The notes below the pieces were generated by a model that worked only from the letters and a program-made list of their open reading frames with translations, searched no databases and was not told the origin of the DNA. The position numbers were made by a program, and so were the translations under genes. A DNA stretch of 58,554 bases from Purshia tridentata (lineage: Eukaryota; Streptophyta; Magnoliopsida; Rosales; Rosaceae): positions 1 through 58,554 of the forward strand of contig QANT01004587.1 of NCBI GenBank assembly GCA_003254885.1. Direction: 5' to 3'. Positions 11,313-21,756 of the stretch are shown here, piece after piece (the stretch's first letter is position 1; each line of letters begins with the position of its first letter).

Positions 11313-12166
11313 GTTTGGATCGGATGAAATTCACAGAGAGAGAGGAGACGAAGTAGTCTACAGGTCAGGTGTTGCAGTTTTCAAAGCTCGAACGACTTAT
11401 GAAGAATTGATTTGCCAGCTGCTGGCTATTTAATTAAAAGCATTTCTTACAATCTTACCAGTTACAGTTTCTAGTTTACGTTTAGTCATTTACCAAATAA
11501 GTCTGTCTGAGACTCTGAATAGGGTTGACTTATTACTCCGGTTGCCACCTTCCATTATATGACATGTGGCTTTCAACTGATATTATTCTCCTCAACGTAA
11601 AATTAAAATACTCAAATTGATTGGGGGTGTTTACTTTGCTTTTGCACTCACAAAGTCACAACATTCTAGAATCTGTATCACATCTTATATATGAAAGCGT
11701 GCAAAGCCTAATACATTAAATTTATATTCTGCAAGACCCCACATGACTATGTCATAGATCCCACCAACAATGAGCATGTGCCATTGTATTACTGGTTTAT
11801 TATGCCCCGTGAGATGATGTGGCATGGACATTCCAACTTAATAATCGTGAAATTAGTCACCACTTTGTTGGAAATGCAATTTATAATCTTGTAATGAATT
11901 TTCAGGCTAAGAAGGATGGATTGGATTGGATTGATGTTCATATTAAATTGAATTTGGATTGAATGCTGGAAAATTATGCATAATAAAAGGTAAAGCAAGT
12001 GTGAAAACAATGAAAATTAGTAAAATTGACCAATTATCTTATACAGTAAATAAATTGAACCACATATCCATTTAAACACAAAAAGTACTAAATAAAAAGG
12101 AACCTCCAACATGACCAAAGTTCCTTATTCTTTTCTCAAGCCAATCAATGCCACTTCGGCAACTTA
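11313..12166. other. Promoter of C2 gene 1 and spacer
   Basis: Upstream sequence of C2 gene 1, with a TTTAATTAAATAG-like AT box near 11425 (minus strand) and GA-rich leader sequence at 11330-11350. No gene was seen. Confidence 0.5.
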
Positions 12167-12270
12167 GGGGACGTTTGATATTATATTCAAAAACTACCTT
12201 CTTTATCTCATTTATATTTATCATAAATGAAAACGAAAAAGAGTTTTTGAAAACGATACCAAACGCCTCC
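12167..12270. mobile_element. 104-bp MITE with imperfect ~30-bp inverted ends
   Basis: The left end GGGGACGTTTGATA and the reverse-complemented right end GGAGGCGTTTGGTA match. The match continues through TTCAAAAACT, giving imperfect inverted repeats of about 30 bp. TA flanks both sides (12165-12166 and 12271-12272), compatible with a TA or TWA target duplication. It sits ~50 bp beyond the C2 gene 2 stop codon, hence probably within that gene's 3' untranslated region. Confidence 0.7.
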
Positions 12271-12320
12271 TAAAGAAAGCCATCACACATTACAGTGTAA
12301 GAATGAGAAGGTGATGATCC

Positions 12321-14716
12321 TCAGAAAGATGATTCTTTCCATCCACCATAGGTCTCCTGATCAGCATTAGATGAATGTCGACTCCGTCCGCCATGGACCT
12401 CATGATCATCGTCCTCAGCACGAGATGAACGTCTACGTCCACCGTGGGTGTCCTCCGAGTAATCATCATAGCCTCTACGATGCCTCTCCTGATCAGGTCT
12501 AGAGGACTGTCTCCGTCCACCATGCCCCTCCTCAGAGTAATCATCGTAGCCTCCACGAGACCTCTCCTCAGGTCTTGATAAATGTCTTTGTCCATGACCC
12601 TCCTCAGATCCCTACAATACCAACAAATACGTACACTCAAGTCAAACTCACTTGCAATGAAAAACTCTTTAGCATGCACGACGTACTCATTCTTCTTTAC
12701 AAGTTATAATCATAATTTGACTTGTGTCTAATTTTTATTCTCTTTTCTAAAGACTAATATGATTGATTTGTAAAGATGACTGATGTAAGGGGTAAAACAA
12801 TGATCGCTTACAAATAATGACATTTTAACTTTGATGTTTAAGATCAACACAACCACCAACAACCATCAAATAGAATTTTGACTACAATAACACAAATCTA
12901 GTGGGTCATGGGATGGTTGTAATGCCTTTCCATATCAAAAAAAAAATAAAAAAAATTGAAAGCATATGATTAAAAAATGGAGGAAAAGAACAGAGAACAA
13001 GTTTTATAAGTAATAATACGTACCTTAGGAGTGAAAGTGAGTCCAACTCTAATCTCTCCACAAAATTCTTTCTCCTGATTGACAACATTGTATGTAGTTG
13101 GTGGAAGGCTTCCTTCCATGAACAATGATTCTAAAGGAATGCTGCATGCGCCCATAGATATGTTAGACATGTAAACACTCATTGTTGAGTACGCATGCGC
13201 ACTAGTCTCTATGGACTAAAATGTCCAATAAGACTATGTGTATACCCATTCAGTTTATCTGCTAATACTTTAAAATTTTTAGAATGAACATTCTATATGA
13301 TATCAAAACTATATGTAAGTGTAAGTCGATTAAGGGGATCATACTCGATCGACCACCCAAAAGAGGAATTTATCAGGACAAAAGAAAGAAAGTACTCGAT
13401 CTCACATTGCTTCTCCAACAAAGTCATCTGCGCTAAAGTTATCTTTGTCCATTATTTTCAAACGAAGTTCGTCAACACCATCTGAGACTGTGAATGAAAA
13501 GGTCTCATTCCATTCTGGTTCAGATCCTTGCGCTGCGCAGCATATACAATATATGTTTAACTACAGCCAAATGTTTAAAACAAAATGCATGGAAATAATT
13601 AATGGAAAATATATATCGATAGAACTGCACCTGAGACCACATTGCTTTTCTTCTCTTGGGTCCTTACGGTTACAAGGACATAGGGATCCATGTTAGCTGC
13701 TCATAAAGCATTCAACATAAGGCATACATTTACATAAGTAGCATATACTCAGAAATTAATGTAAGCAATTTTTAAAGGATAAATTAAACTATACCTTTAC
13801 CATATTGGTACACTATGTGATACCAAATCGTAGTCCTTCCGGCATATATATATTACTCGCTTTGAAAAGAAGACATGTATTATATTTAAATAAATTTATT
13901 ATTACCATCTCAACGTGCTGATCATTTTGTTTTTGTAGAACACATTAATTAGCCTCTATATATGAGATATATAATATATCAATTGAGATAGTACAAATAG
14001 CATTACACATATTTATATCAATTTATTTACAGACTATGCCTAACCCACCAATAGATGCACACATATGTGGTTTATATATTACTCCAAAGAGTGGCACACA
14101 TGCATAGAAATTATAAGAAACCTAATGAAATGAAAATCAGCTAGCAGAAGAACTTGAGAAACAATCACAAGGAAGAAAAAAAAGATGATGATGATGTGAG
14201 TAGATCATGTACGTCCTTTGTTGTTGATTCCAAAAGTGGATCAATCACAAGACAACATATCAAACCCAATTAAATACCCACATATCAAAAAGAAAAATAA
14301 ATCAATTAATACAGACATAAATATGATCATGAGTATACATGATCGACCAGGAAAAAATAGATAGATAGATCTTTTCTGTAATCTTTTGTTATTGAGGGTA
14401 CTGAATCAAAGATTCAACATTTATAAATTACATGGAAAAAAAAATGGTGATATACATTATATAGATCAAGTCTGGAAAAATCACGTAACAGCATTCAAAT
14501 ATGCAAAGCAAAATATATATTCAGATTTCAGATCCCAGAAATCATTTCTCATCCACCATGAATATTATATATATATACACCAATGACCAGAAGAAATTAT
14601 AATGTGATAGATCGAAATATAGATGAGAGGGAGAGAGATATATAGTTACCGAGAATATCAGCGTTGTCGAGGCCTTTGGCACTAACAAGAAGAACTTCAA
14701 GCGTTCCGAAAGGCAT
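12321..14716 (-). CDS. C2-domain protein 2 with long Arg/Gly/His-rich repeat tail
   Basis: Five exons on the minus strand: 14716-14650, 13696-13631, 13532-13406, 13141-13024 and 12611-12321. They encode 222 residues, ~60 more than its neighbours. The C2 domain is intact (MPFGTLEVLLVSAKGL, MDPYVLVTVRTQEKKS, GSEPEWNETFSF, KDNFSADDFVGEA). Exon 4 ends earlier than in copies 1 and 3, after FTPK. The last exon starts at GSEEGHGQRH instead of RSSF. It holds diverged repeats: RGGYDDYSEEGHGGRRQSS, then RRGYDDYSEDTHGGRRRSS, then DDDHEVHGGRSRHSS, ending in YGGWKESSF as in the sister genes. This tail is rich in GGR, charged residues and Tyr, like disordered nucleic-acid-binding regions. I infer that C2-mediated membrane binding is combined with a variable, perhaps RNA-contacting tail. 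Confidence 0.85.
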
Positions 14717-14759
14717 GTTGTTTGGATCGATTGAATGAAATGAAATTCACAGAAAGAGC

Positions 14760-14761
<2 letters not shown>

Positions 14762-14799
<38 letters not shown>
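14762..14799. repeat. (GA)n microsatellite in the leader of C2 gene 2
   Basis: About 19 GA units 45 bp upstream of the ATG at 14716. On the sense (minus) strand this is a CT tract in the 5' leader. Shorter GA tracts occupy the same place in C2 gene 3 (about 18377-18397) and C2 gene 1 (about 11331-11346). Such tracts bind plant BBR/BPC GAGA factors in known promoters. Confidence 0.85.
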
Positions 14800-14802
<3 letters not shown>

Positions 14803-16188
14803 GTACGAGTGTTGCAGCTTTTTAAGCTTAGGACGACGGACGACTACAGAGACAGACAGCATTATATTGCCGACCGCTTGCCAATTCCGTCTTAATAGGG
14901 TTGACGAGTTCAGTTCTCTTCCATAATGCGACATGTCGTTTTCTTCGATCTCTTAGTTCCCTCAACATAAAATTAACTTGGTGCGCGCACTCAATATATT
15001 TTCTGCGTCACAATATTTATATGTGACAATCTAGTGACCAAATAATATATTATATTTTCTTCTTAATATTTTTTTACCATAAATCCATAATCGTTCATAT
15101 TTATTACAATGGTTTTAAAATTTTAGGGTATATTCATCATTTTCTTACTTCTAAGAGATACTCAAATTAAGTTTTTGTTATCATGGCCATATTAATTTGT
15201 TAGCTGCGATTATGCCCCAATCATCTCCACCAACCTCATCAACATCTGTAAACCTTAATTTCCTCCATTATATATTTTTTCCTTCTTTGATTAATTAATT
15301 GCATGTCTTTCTTTAATTATTTATATTTTTTTTATTTGAAAAAAGGAATTCAAATTTGAGACTTCTTTACATTGCAACAAGACGTATATACCACTAGACC
15401 AATATTCGAACTTGACACCTAATAGCTAATTAATTGGTGTCCTTCTTAACTTAATGAAATGTTCTTGTATAAAATTATGTGGTTAATTAATTTGCACACT
15501 ATGGATGAAATACACAAAGGAATCATTATTCAATTCTTTTAATTAGCCGGTACCAAATTTCTAATCTAAACCCTTCAATTCTTTTTAATGGTTGAGATCT
15601 TTTCACTTCTTAATTTTTTATTTTATCCTAAATAATAATTAAAAAATAAAAAATAAAAAACCCACAGCCTGAGCCTGTTGCCCAGTATATATCTCAACCT
15701 TTTGCATGCGCGCACTACCAAGAAGGACAACGTCAGGTTATATAACTTATATATATTTACTAGAGGAATGGGTGATTAGCCTTGTCTGAATTAAGCCTTA
15801 ATTTCTTTTAGTGAAACTAAAACTATGAATTATTTTGCTCCCTAAACCCTCACTAATCATTCGCATTATCATGTAATCTTAGTTTGAAAGTGCTTTTGGA
15901 CAATTGGGAACCTTGTAAGGCTAAACAAACCATATGTTCGATTGAAAATGTAACTGGTGTTGTGTTTACTTGTCTTCATCCAAACAATCAAATACCATGG
16001 CATTGAACAAAACAATTTTAGTAAAATTGAGACAAGTTAATTATTTAATTAGGCACATATATATTGGTTCAAACACAAAAGTAACCTCCAAGATGATTAA
16101 GGCTCTTTATTCTCTTTTCTCAGGCCAATACCAAGCAGCTAAATGAGCATCTTATTACATTACACTGCATGTAAATCACAATTCATTT
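14800..16188. other. Spacer between C2 genes 2 and 3
   Basis: AT-rich spacer with the promoter of C2 gene 2, one SINE-like fragment at about 15336-15412 and the 3' flank of C2 gene 3. No coding region was seen. Confidence 0.55.
15336..15412 (-). mobile_element. tRNA-derived SINE-like fragment
   Basis: On the minus strand, A-box-like TGGTCTAGTGGTAT (15401-15388) is followed by B-box-like GTCTCAAATTTGAATTCC (about 15363-15346) and then an A/T-rich tail. The layout matches a Pol III-derived SINE head. The B box is degenerate. Confidence 0.5.
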
Positions 16189-18351
16189 TTAGAAAGATGA
16201 CTCTTTCCATCCACCATAGCTCTCCTCTGGGTAAGTTGATTCTTTCCATCCACCATAGTTCTCAGAGTCAGCATAGTCCCTAGAATGAAAGCTGCTTCTC
16301 TGCAACAACAAATGGAGTCGATCGAATATTCAAAGGCATTAACAATGTAGGTGTTAAATTGCTTTAACTGTGATGTGAACCAACCAGCACCCATAAAACA
16401 GATTAATGTTGATCACATTGGATGGTGTGGTACTGGTAGTAGTGCCTTAGTTTCCATATCAAAAATAAAAGTTTTGAAAAGAATTGAAAGCAACTTTTGA
16501 TAAGTAATAATTAATAATAATAATACCTGAGGCTCAGGAGTGAAAGTGAGTCCAATTTTAATCTCTCCACGATATTCCTGGTCCTTGTTGACAACACTGT
16601 ACGTAGTTGGTGGAAGGCTTCCTTCAATGAACAATGGCTCTAAGGAAATGCTGCAAAAGACCATAGATATATAAGTTACACATCATACTTCCAACAGAGA
16701 CAGATTCAATTAAGGACAATGGAACAAATACCCACGTTGCTTCTCCAATAAAATCATCATCGGTAAAGGTGTCTTGGTCCATTATTTTCAAACGAAGTTC
16801 TGAAACATCCTCGGAGACTGTGAACAAAAAGCTTTCATTCCATTCTGGTTCAGATCCTTGCCCTGCATGTAAAATTTTACTATCGGAGACTGTGAACAAA
16901 AAGCTTTCATTCCATTCCGGTTCAGATCCTTGCCCTGCATGTAAAATTTTACTTTGATTGCACAATTCATTGAAAACTGAAAAAAACCAATTTAACTAGT
17001 AGTTCACCCAAAAGTTAAAACAAATACATGGGAGAATGCGCAAAAATAATGAAGATGCTAAAAGTTTACCTTTGGCCACAGTGCTTTTCTTCTCTTGGGT
17101 CTTCACAGTGAAAATGACATAGGGATCCATCTTGGCTGGTCCACAAAGCATTCAAACCATGACATAAATACATAAGCAATAGCATATTCAAAAGTTTAAT
17201 GCAAACAAATCAGAAAAGAGATCATCATATTTGTATCAAATTGTTTATAGATGTAAGTTGATGTTTGGTTCATTAGAATGAATCTTGTAATAAATTAAAT
17301 GGAATGAAATCAACATTCGATTACTTGGTTGCTCTCCTATTCTCACAAGTTCAGTGACTTCAAGTCTTGGGGGTTCTCAACTTTCAATCCCCAAACTTTG
17401 GACCCGAACCTAGAACCTGAGGGAGTTTATCCAATATGGAATTAAAAAGACTTTAGTAGAATTAAAAGTCTAAGCCTCAATTGCGGGCCCCACCGAATCC
17501 CAAGTCATGAACCATGAGTTTCTAACCCTGAGCTCAAAATCCAGATCTCAAGCCCCGGACTCAAAACTTGAGCTCTCAGGGGCGGAGCTAGGGGTTGACT
17601 AACCTCTATAGCCCACTTAATTTTTCAAAAACATGTAAAATCCCATTAATGGGCAAAATGGGAACAAATCTAATATCTTGACAAAACGGGAGCTTTGAAC
17701 TGCCGAGCAAAGTATATGACCCTGCACTTTGAATTTGAGCCTCAAACCCCGAGCTCGAAAAACAAACCCCAAAGTCCCAGCTCAAATCCTAAGCCCCGAA
17801 CCCCGAATACCTAATCCGAGCCCAGACTCCAAACCCAGTCCTTAATCCAAACCCCAAACATAATTAGGAAATGCTGATCATGAGATAGACTGCTACATTC
17901 CAGAACATGATGTGTTTTGTTATAAATGCCAACAGTGATCAGATCATTACAATCCCAAAAAGGGTAATAATTCAATCAGACATAAAGAATACTGATAAGT
18001 GATGAGGAAAAAAACACTGACAAAATAGATCTTTTAAAGGGAAGATTAAAAATTTTCAATAATTCTGTATTTTGGGGGTACCACTGCATCGAAGATTCAA
18101 CTTTTTAACCTCACAAACATACATATATAGGCAGAAAACAATATGCACCCAGAAATCTTTTCTCATGTACATCAATCAGTATAAGTGCAATCCCACAATT
18201 AATATCGATCAATTGGCAGCAGAAATTAATGTGATTAATTAAAGATTGACAGTACATATACATATACAGGAGAGGAAGACTTACAGAGAAAATCAGTGCT
18301 GCCAAGGCCTTTGGCATGAACAAGAAGAACTTCAAGGGTTCCTAGAGGCAT
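16189..18351 (-). CDS. C2-domain protein 3 (elicitor-responsive / phloem protein-like), with duplicated exon-3 border
   Basis: Five exons on the minus strand: 18351-18285, 17135-17070, 16862-16736, 16650-16527 and 16299-16189. Using the acceptor nearest the exon body they encode 164 residues. The C2 domain is intact (MPLGTLEVLLVHAKGL, MDPYVIFTVKTQEKKS, GSEPEWNESFLF, QDTFTDDDFIGEATISLEP). The tail RSSFHSRDYADSENYGGWKEST then YPEESYGGWKESSF carries the family motif twice. A 72-bp tandem duplication (16811-16954) copies the start of exon 3 with its splice acceptor. Both acceptors are intact, and the extra 72 bases keep frame. Use of the upstream acceptor would insert 24 residues into the C2 domain, repeating GSEPEWNESFLFTVS. 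Intron 1 is long (1149 bp) and holds a degenerate minisatellite. Cellular role as for its neighbours. Confidence 0.83.
16811..16954. repeat. 72-bp tandem duplication spanning an intron-exon border
   Basis: Units 16811-16882 and 16883-16954 differ at one internal base (16846 T versus 16918 C) and at the last position. Each carries, on the minus strand, a CATGCAG splice acceptor followed by the first 49 or so bases of exon 3. The low divergence suggests a recent event. Confidence 0.92.
17335..17860. repeat. Degenerate minisatellite in intron 1 of C2 gene 3
   Basis: Motifs of the type AACCCCGAGCTCAAA, AACCCCAAA and CCCGAACCC recur with poor spacing from 17390 to 17860. They make a C-rich purine/pyrimidine-skewed block quite unlike the surrounding AT-rich intron. 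It is interrupted at about 17575-17725 by a different segment starting CAGGGGCGGAGCTAGGGG, perhaps a transposon fragment. Confidence 0.6.
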
Positions 18352-21185
18352 GTTTGGTTGGGAGAAATTCACAGAAAGTGTGAGAGAGAGAGAGAGTCTG
18401 AGAGAAAAGAGAGAGTAGGTAGTGTTGCAGTTTTCAAAGTTGATGCGACGAGTGTACGAGGAACTCTATTTAAGTAAGAGCATTTCTTATTACCACTTGT
18501 CAAGCATGCCTCTGTTTCTAAATAGTGGTTGACGCGCTGTTCCATATATTTCCATTATACGGCATGCCGTTTCATTTTGAACTATGCTTTCTATCTCACT
18601 TTGTCATTCACCTTCACCACCTAAACTAAGCTTGGAATTTAGCCTTACTATTTTAAGGCTTGTCATCTTTTGTGCTAGTCAAACTATGAAACTTTGTGTC
18701 ACATTTTTTTCTTTTGTCCAAAACCCAACAAACAAAAAACATGATAAAACTAAGAGAATCGTAAAGCAACTTAAAACCCACATTACGTTCACATTAGGTT
18801 GGCTAACAAAACGAACAACAGATTTGATGAAATTAATATTAATTAAGAAGAGTAAAATGAGAAACGAGGCAGAGGTTTAGGAGATTAATCCTAATTAATC
18901 AAGTTGGTGTTGTTCACAAACTTATGCATATCACTCACATGTTTTGAACTTGTGCATATATTCCAAACGAACAATAGGATATATAAATGTATCACTAACC
19001 GCAACGGTCTAGAATATGATAAGTGTCATTTAGTTTTTGGGAACTAAGAATGCTCTAAATTTCATACATTTTCTCCAGCAAACAAAAAAAGTCATCCATT
19101 TTTTTCTTTTCAAAAAAGGAAGGTGAAGTTGATGCCACATACAGATTAGCTATATATATATATATATATAAAGTTTCTTTGCAAGTGAACTGTACCAACA
19201 TAAAGATTACAGAAACACACTTAGGAAAAGAAAAATAAGAACACTAAAATAATCCTTGCATCATTCGATCTACGCACAAGTACTTAACAAATTAGACATA
19301 AGGATTTTTTTTTTTTTTCGAAAGCTAACATATGGATTGTTGATTTTGTATAATAAAATTAACAAATGTACTAATTAATAAGATATGAAGAATATCACAA
19401 ATGCTCATGGACAGTTTTTTGAGTGCTTGAGCACTTTGTATTTCAACCGTTGGATTGATTGAACCCACTTCATATAGAAGATGTATTCTTTTTTTGGTTC
19501 ATATAGAGAAAATGTATTCTACTTGAAAGTACTCATACATTTTATATAATATATACCATTTTTTATATATATACATATATTATATATATAATCATTCTCA
19601 GATAAATGTCAGACCAGCTCATGTCTACAAGTGTCCAACTTAAGCAGCAAAAATAGATAACTGTTGTGAGCTTTCGGTAAGATCATATGAGTTATCCTTT
19701 CTTTCTTTCAATTAATGAAAATCTAGCTAAGCACAAATTTATTAGCTATTAGCTAGGCTGGAATTTTTTGTTTTTCTGGTGTGATAAATATGATATATAA
19801 ATCATTTAAAGTCTTTGAATTAGTTCAAGTGATGAAGGTGAGTGAGATAAGGGTTAAGATATATTAAACGAGATTTATAGTTCGTTTACTAGTTTGTTTT
19901 CCTCCAATATAATATATAAAAGGGGAGTGCTAAAGGGCCTCAAAATTAGGTGCTTCAAAATGGCCTCAGTGACATGGAATTTCTATATCGTAATTTTGTT
20001 TCATTAATTTAAAACCACGTCATATTTAATTGCCACATCAGAATTTTTAAGGAAATATCATACAAGAAGATTAACAAATATTAAATTACCCTTTTTTTGT
20101 ATGGTTTTTTAATTTTTCTATATTTTTTAAATTTTTTTGTATATTTTTCAAATTTTTATATGTTTTTTAATTAAAAAGGTAGTTATATCACTAAAAATAC
20201 TAATATGGCAATTAAAATATGAAATGGATAATCATAATTATAAAATGAAAATTCCACCTCATTGAGGCAATTTTGAGACACCTCATTTTGAGGCCTAAAA
20301 TCATTTTCCTATATAAAATTAGGTGGTAATTGACATCTTTATTCACAATCACATAGCTAGGCAATTATATTTAAAAAATTATTTTTATCTGGGAGAGGGG
20401 CATTCAATTATTTAAAGAGGTTTAAGATTTATAATAATTTAAAGTTTATATATATAATAAGGGGCGACTTTTATGTGGTTAGTTACAAATTATTACAATT
20501 GTGTCATTTTCATACAACTCACAATTTTGTTTATAAAAAGAAAAATATCGAATGAACATTTGATTTCCCAAACTCGTTTGTTAATGATGTTCGACTAGAT
20601 TTTTGGCGCCAAACTAATTCCTTCCCTCCGCTTTTATTACCTGAACTGAAAAAAGAGCTGTAATTTGGTACCTAAACCGATTCTTAACAAAATTGTTGGG
20701 ATGTACTAATTTGTTTTTCAGCTCATAAACTCAGTCTCAAATCCGTAAATCCAAATGTATAATTTTTTTAAAGAGAATAAATAATCAAACTTATGTACAA
20801 GAAGGACAACATGGAAGAAAATGTTATGCCTCAAAAAAAACAAGGGAAGACATTGTTCATATGAATTAAAAAGGTTTAAATTTCTTGTATTCTCTTTATT
20901 ACTTTATTATTCCTCATCTCTCTCATTCATTATCTACTTTCATTATTTATTTTACCTTCTATCTTTTAAGTAAAAATAAAAATAAAAATAAAAATGTCAC
21001 AGAAAAAGGCCCTTAAACTTTTCCAATTTTAGCCGTTGATTTTGATTCACGTTTGGGCTTGAATTGAGCCATATATGTAAATCTGGACCGTCTGATTGGG
21101 ACCAAAGACTCAAAAAGAATTTCCTTTGAAGCACACCACTTCACAAACATGGTAAGTTTGAATCATACTTAAATTACATTGCCGC
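18352..21185. other. Intergenic spacer between C2 gene 3 and the MYB3R gene
   Basis: AT-rich spacer. It holds the C2 gene 3 promoter (GA tract at 18377-18397, TTAAATAG-like box near 18465), a (TA)n run at 19150-19169, one hAT-type MITE at 19922-20310 and the MYB3R upstream region. Open frames are short and unconvincing. Confidence 0.6.
19922..20310. mobile_element. hAT-type MITE (389 bp) with perfect 8-bp target duplication
   Basis: The element is flanked on both sides by ATATAAAA (19914-19921 and 20311-20318). Its long imperfect inverted ends share GGCCTCAAAAT.AGGTG and an AAATGGCCTCA/AATTGCCTCA block, and similarity continues for ~100 bp. It has no coding capacity. The 8-bp duplication points to the hAT superfamily. 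Confidence 0.82.
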
Positions 21186-21756
21186 TTGGACTCTCTCTCT
21201 CTCCGTGATCTTATTCTTAACTCTCTCACTTTCCCGCGAAAACTCTCTCTCTCTAACTTTCTCTCTGTATTTTTCTTTCTCTGCAATAACCAATCTTTCA
21301 CGTCAATCATCAAATGGCTTTCTTTCTCTCCAAGCCTCACCTCACCCCCTCTGCTCCCACTCTCTCCCATTAAAGCCCAAACTCGTATTCCATTCAGTTT
21401 TTCCTTTTTTTGGCTTTGGGTTTTAGCCGTTACAGTGTTTTCAGAAAATCATGAAAGCGTTTCCATAAAAACAACTCTTTTGGGTTCTTCAAAAATTAAC
21501 GTTTCCGTTGATTTTGCTTTTGATCCTTTGTTTCCTTTGTTTTCTTTGCTGTGTACGGTGTTTGAGTCTTGACCATTTGAATACTAAAGGGTTCAGAACC
21601 TTCAAAATCTTTTCTTATTTGTTTCTTTACTTTTTCTTCGATTTCTATCGGTTCAGTTTATTATATGAATGGGACTTGCGGTTTGTGTTTTGAATAAAAA
21701 GCTTCACCGAGTTGGTTATTCATTAGAATTTTGATTCTGAGACAAAAACAAAAATC
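21186..21756 (+). other. Pyrimidine-rich 5' leader of the MYB3R gene
   Basis: A CT- and T-rich tract (many CTCTCTCT runs between 21190 and 21370) just upstream of the MYB3R start codon. It looks like a long 5' untranslated leader or core promoter. Open frames inside it (e.g. 21186-21572) are low-complexity Ser/Phe/Leu and are probably not translated as proteins, though they would be upstream ORFs if transcribed. Confidence 0.5.

Noticed and set aside
12290..12679. 129-codon minus-strand frame over the last exon of C2 gene 2
   Set aside because: Different frame from the spliced gene; the correct frame after the acceptor ends in the shared YGGWKESSF motif.
21186..21572. 128-codon frame before MYB3R
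   Set aside because: Low-complexity translation of a CT-rich leader; no domain, and the MYB3R ATG at 21757 is well supported.
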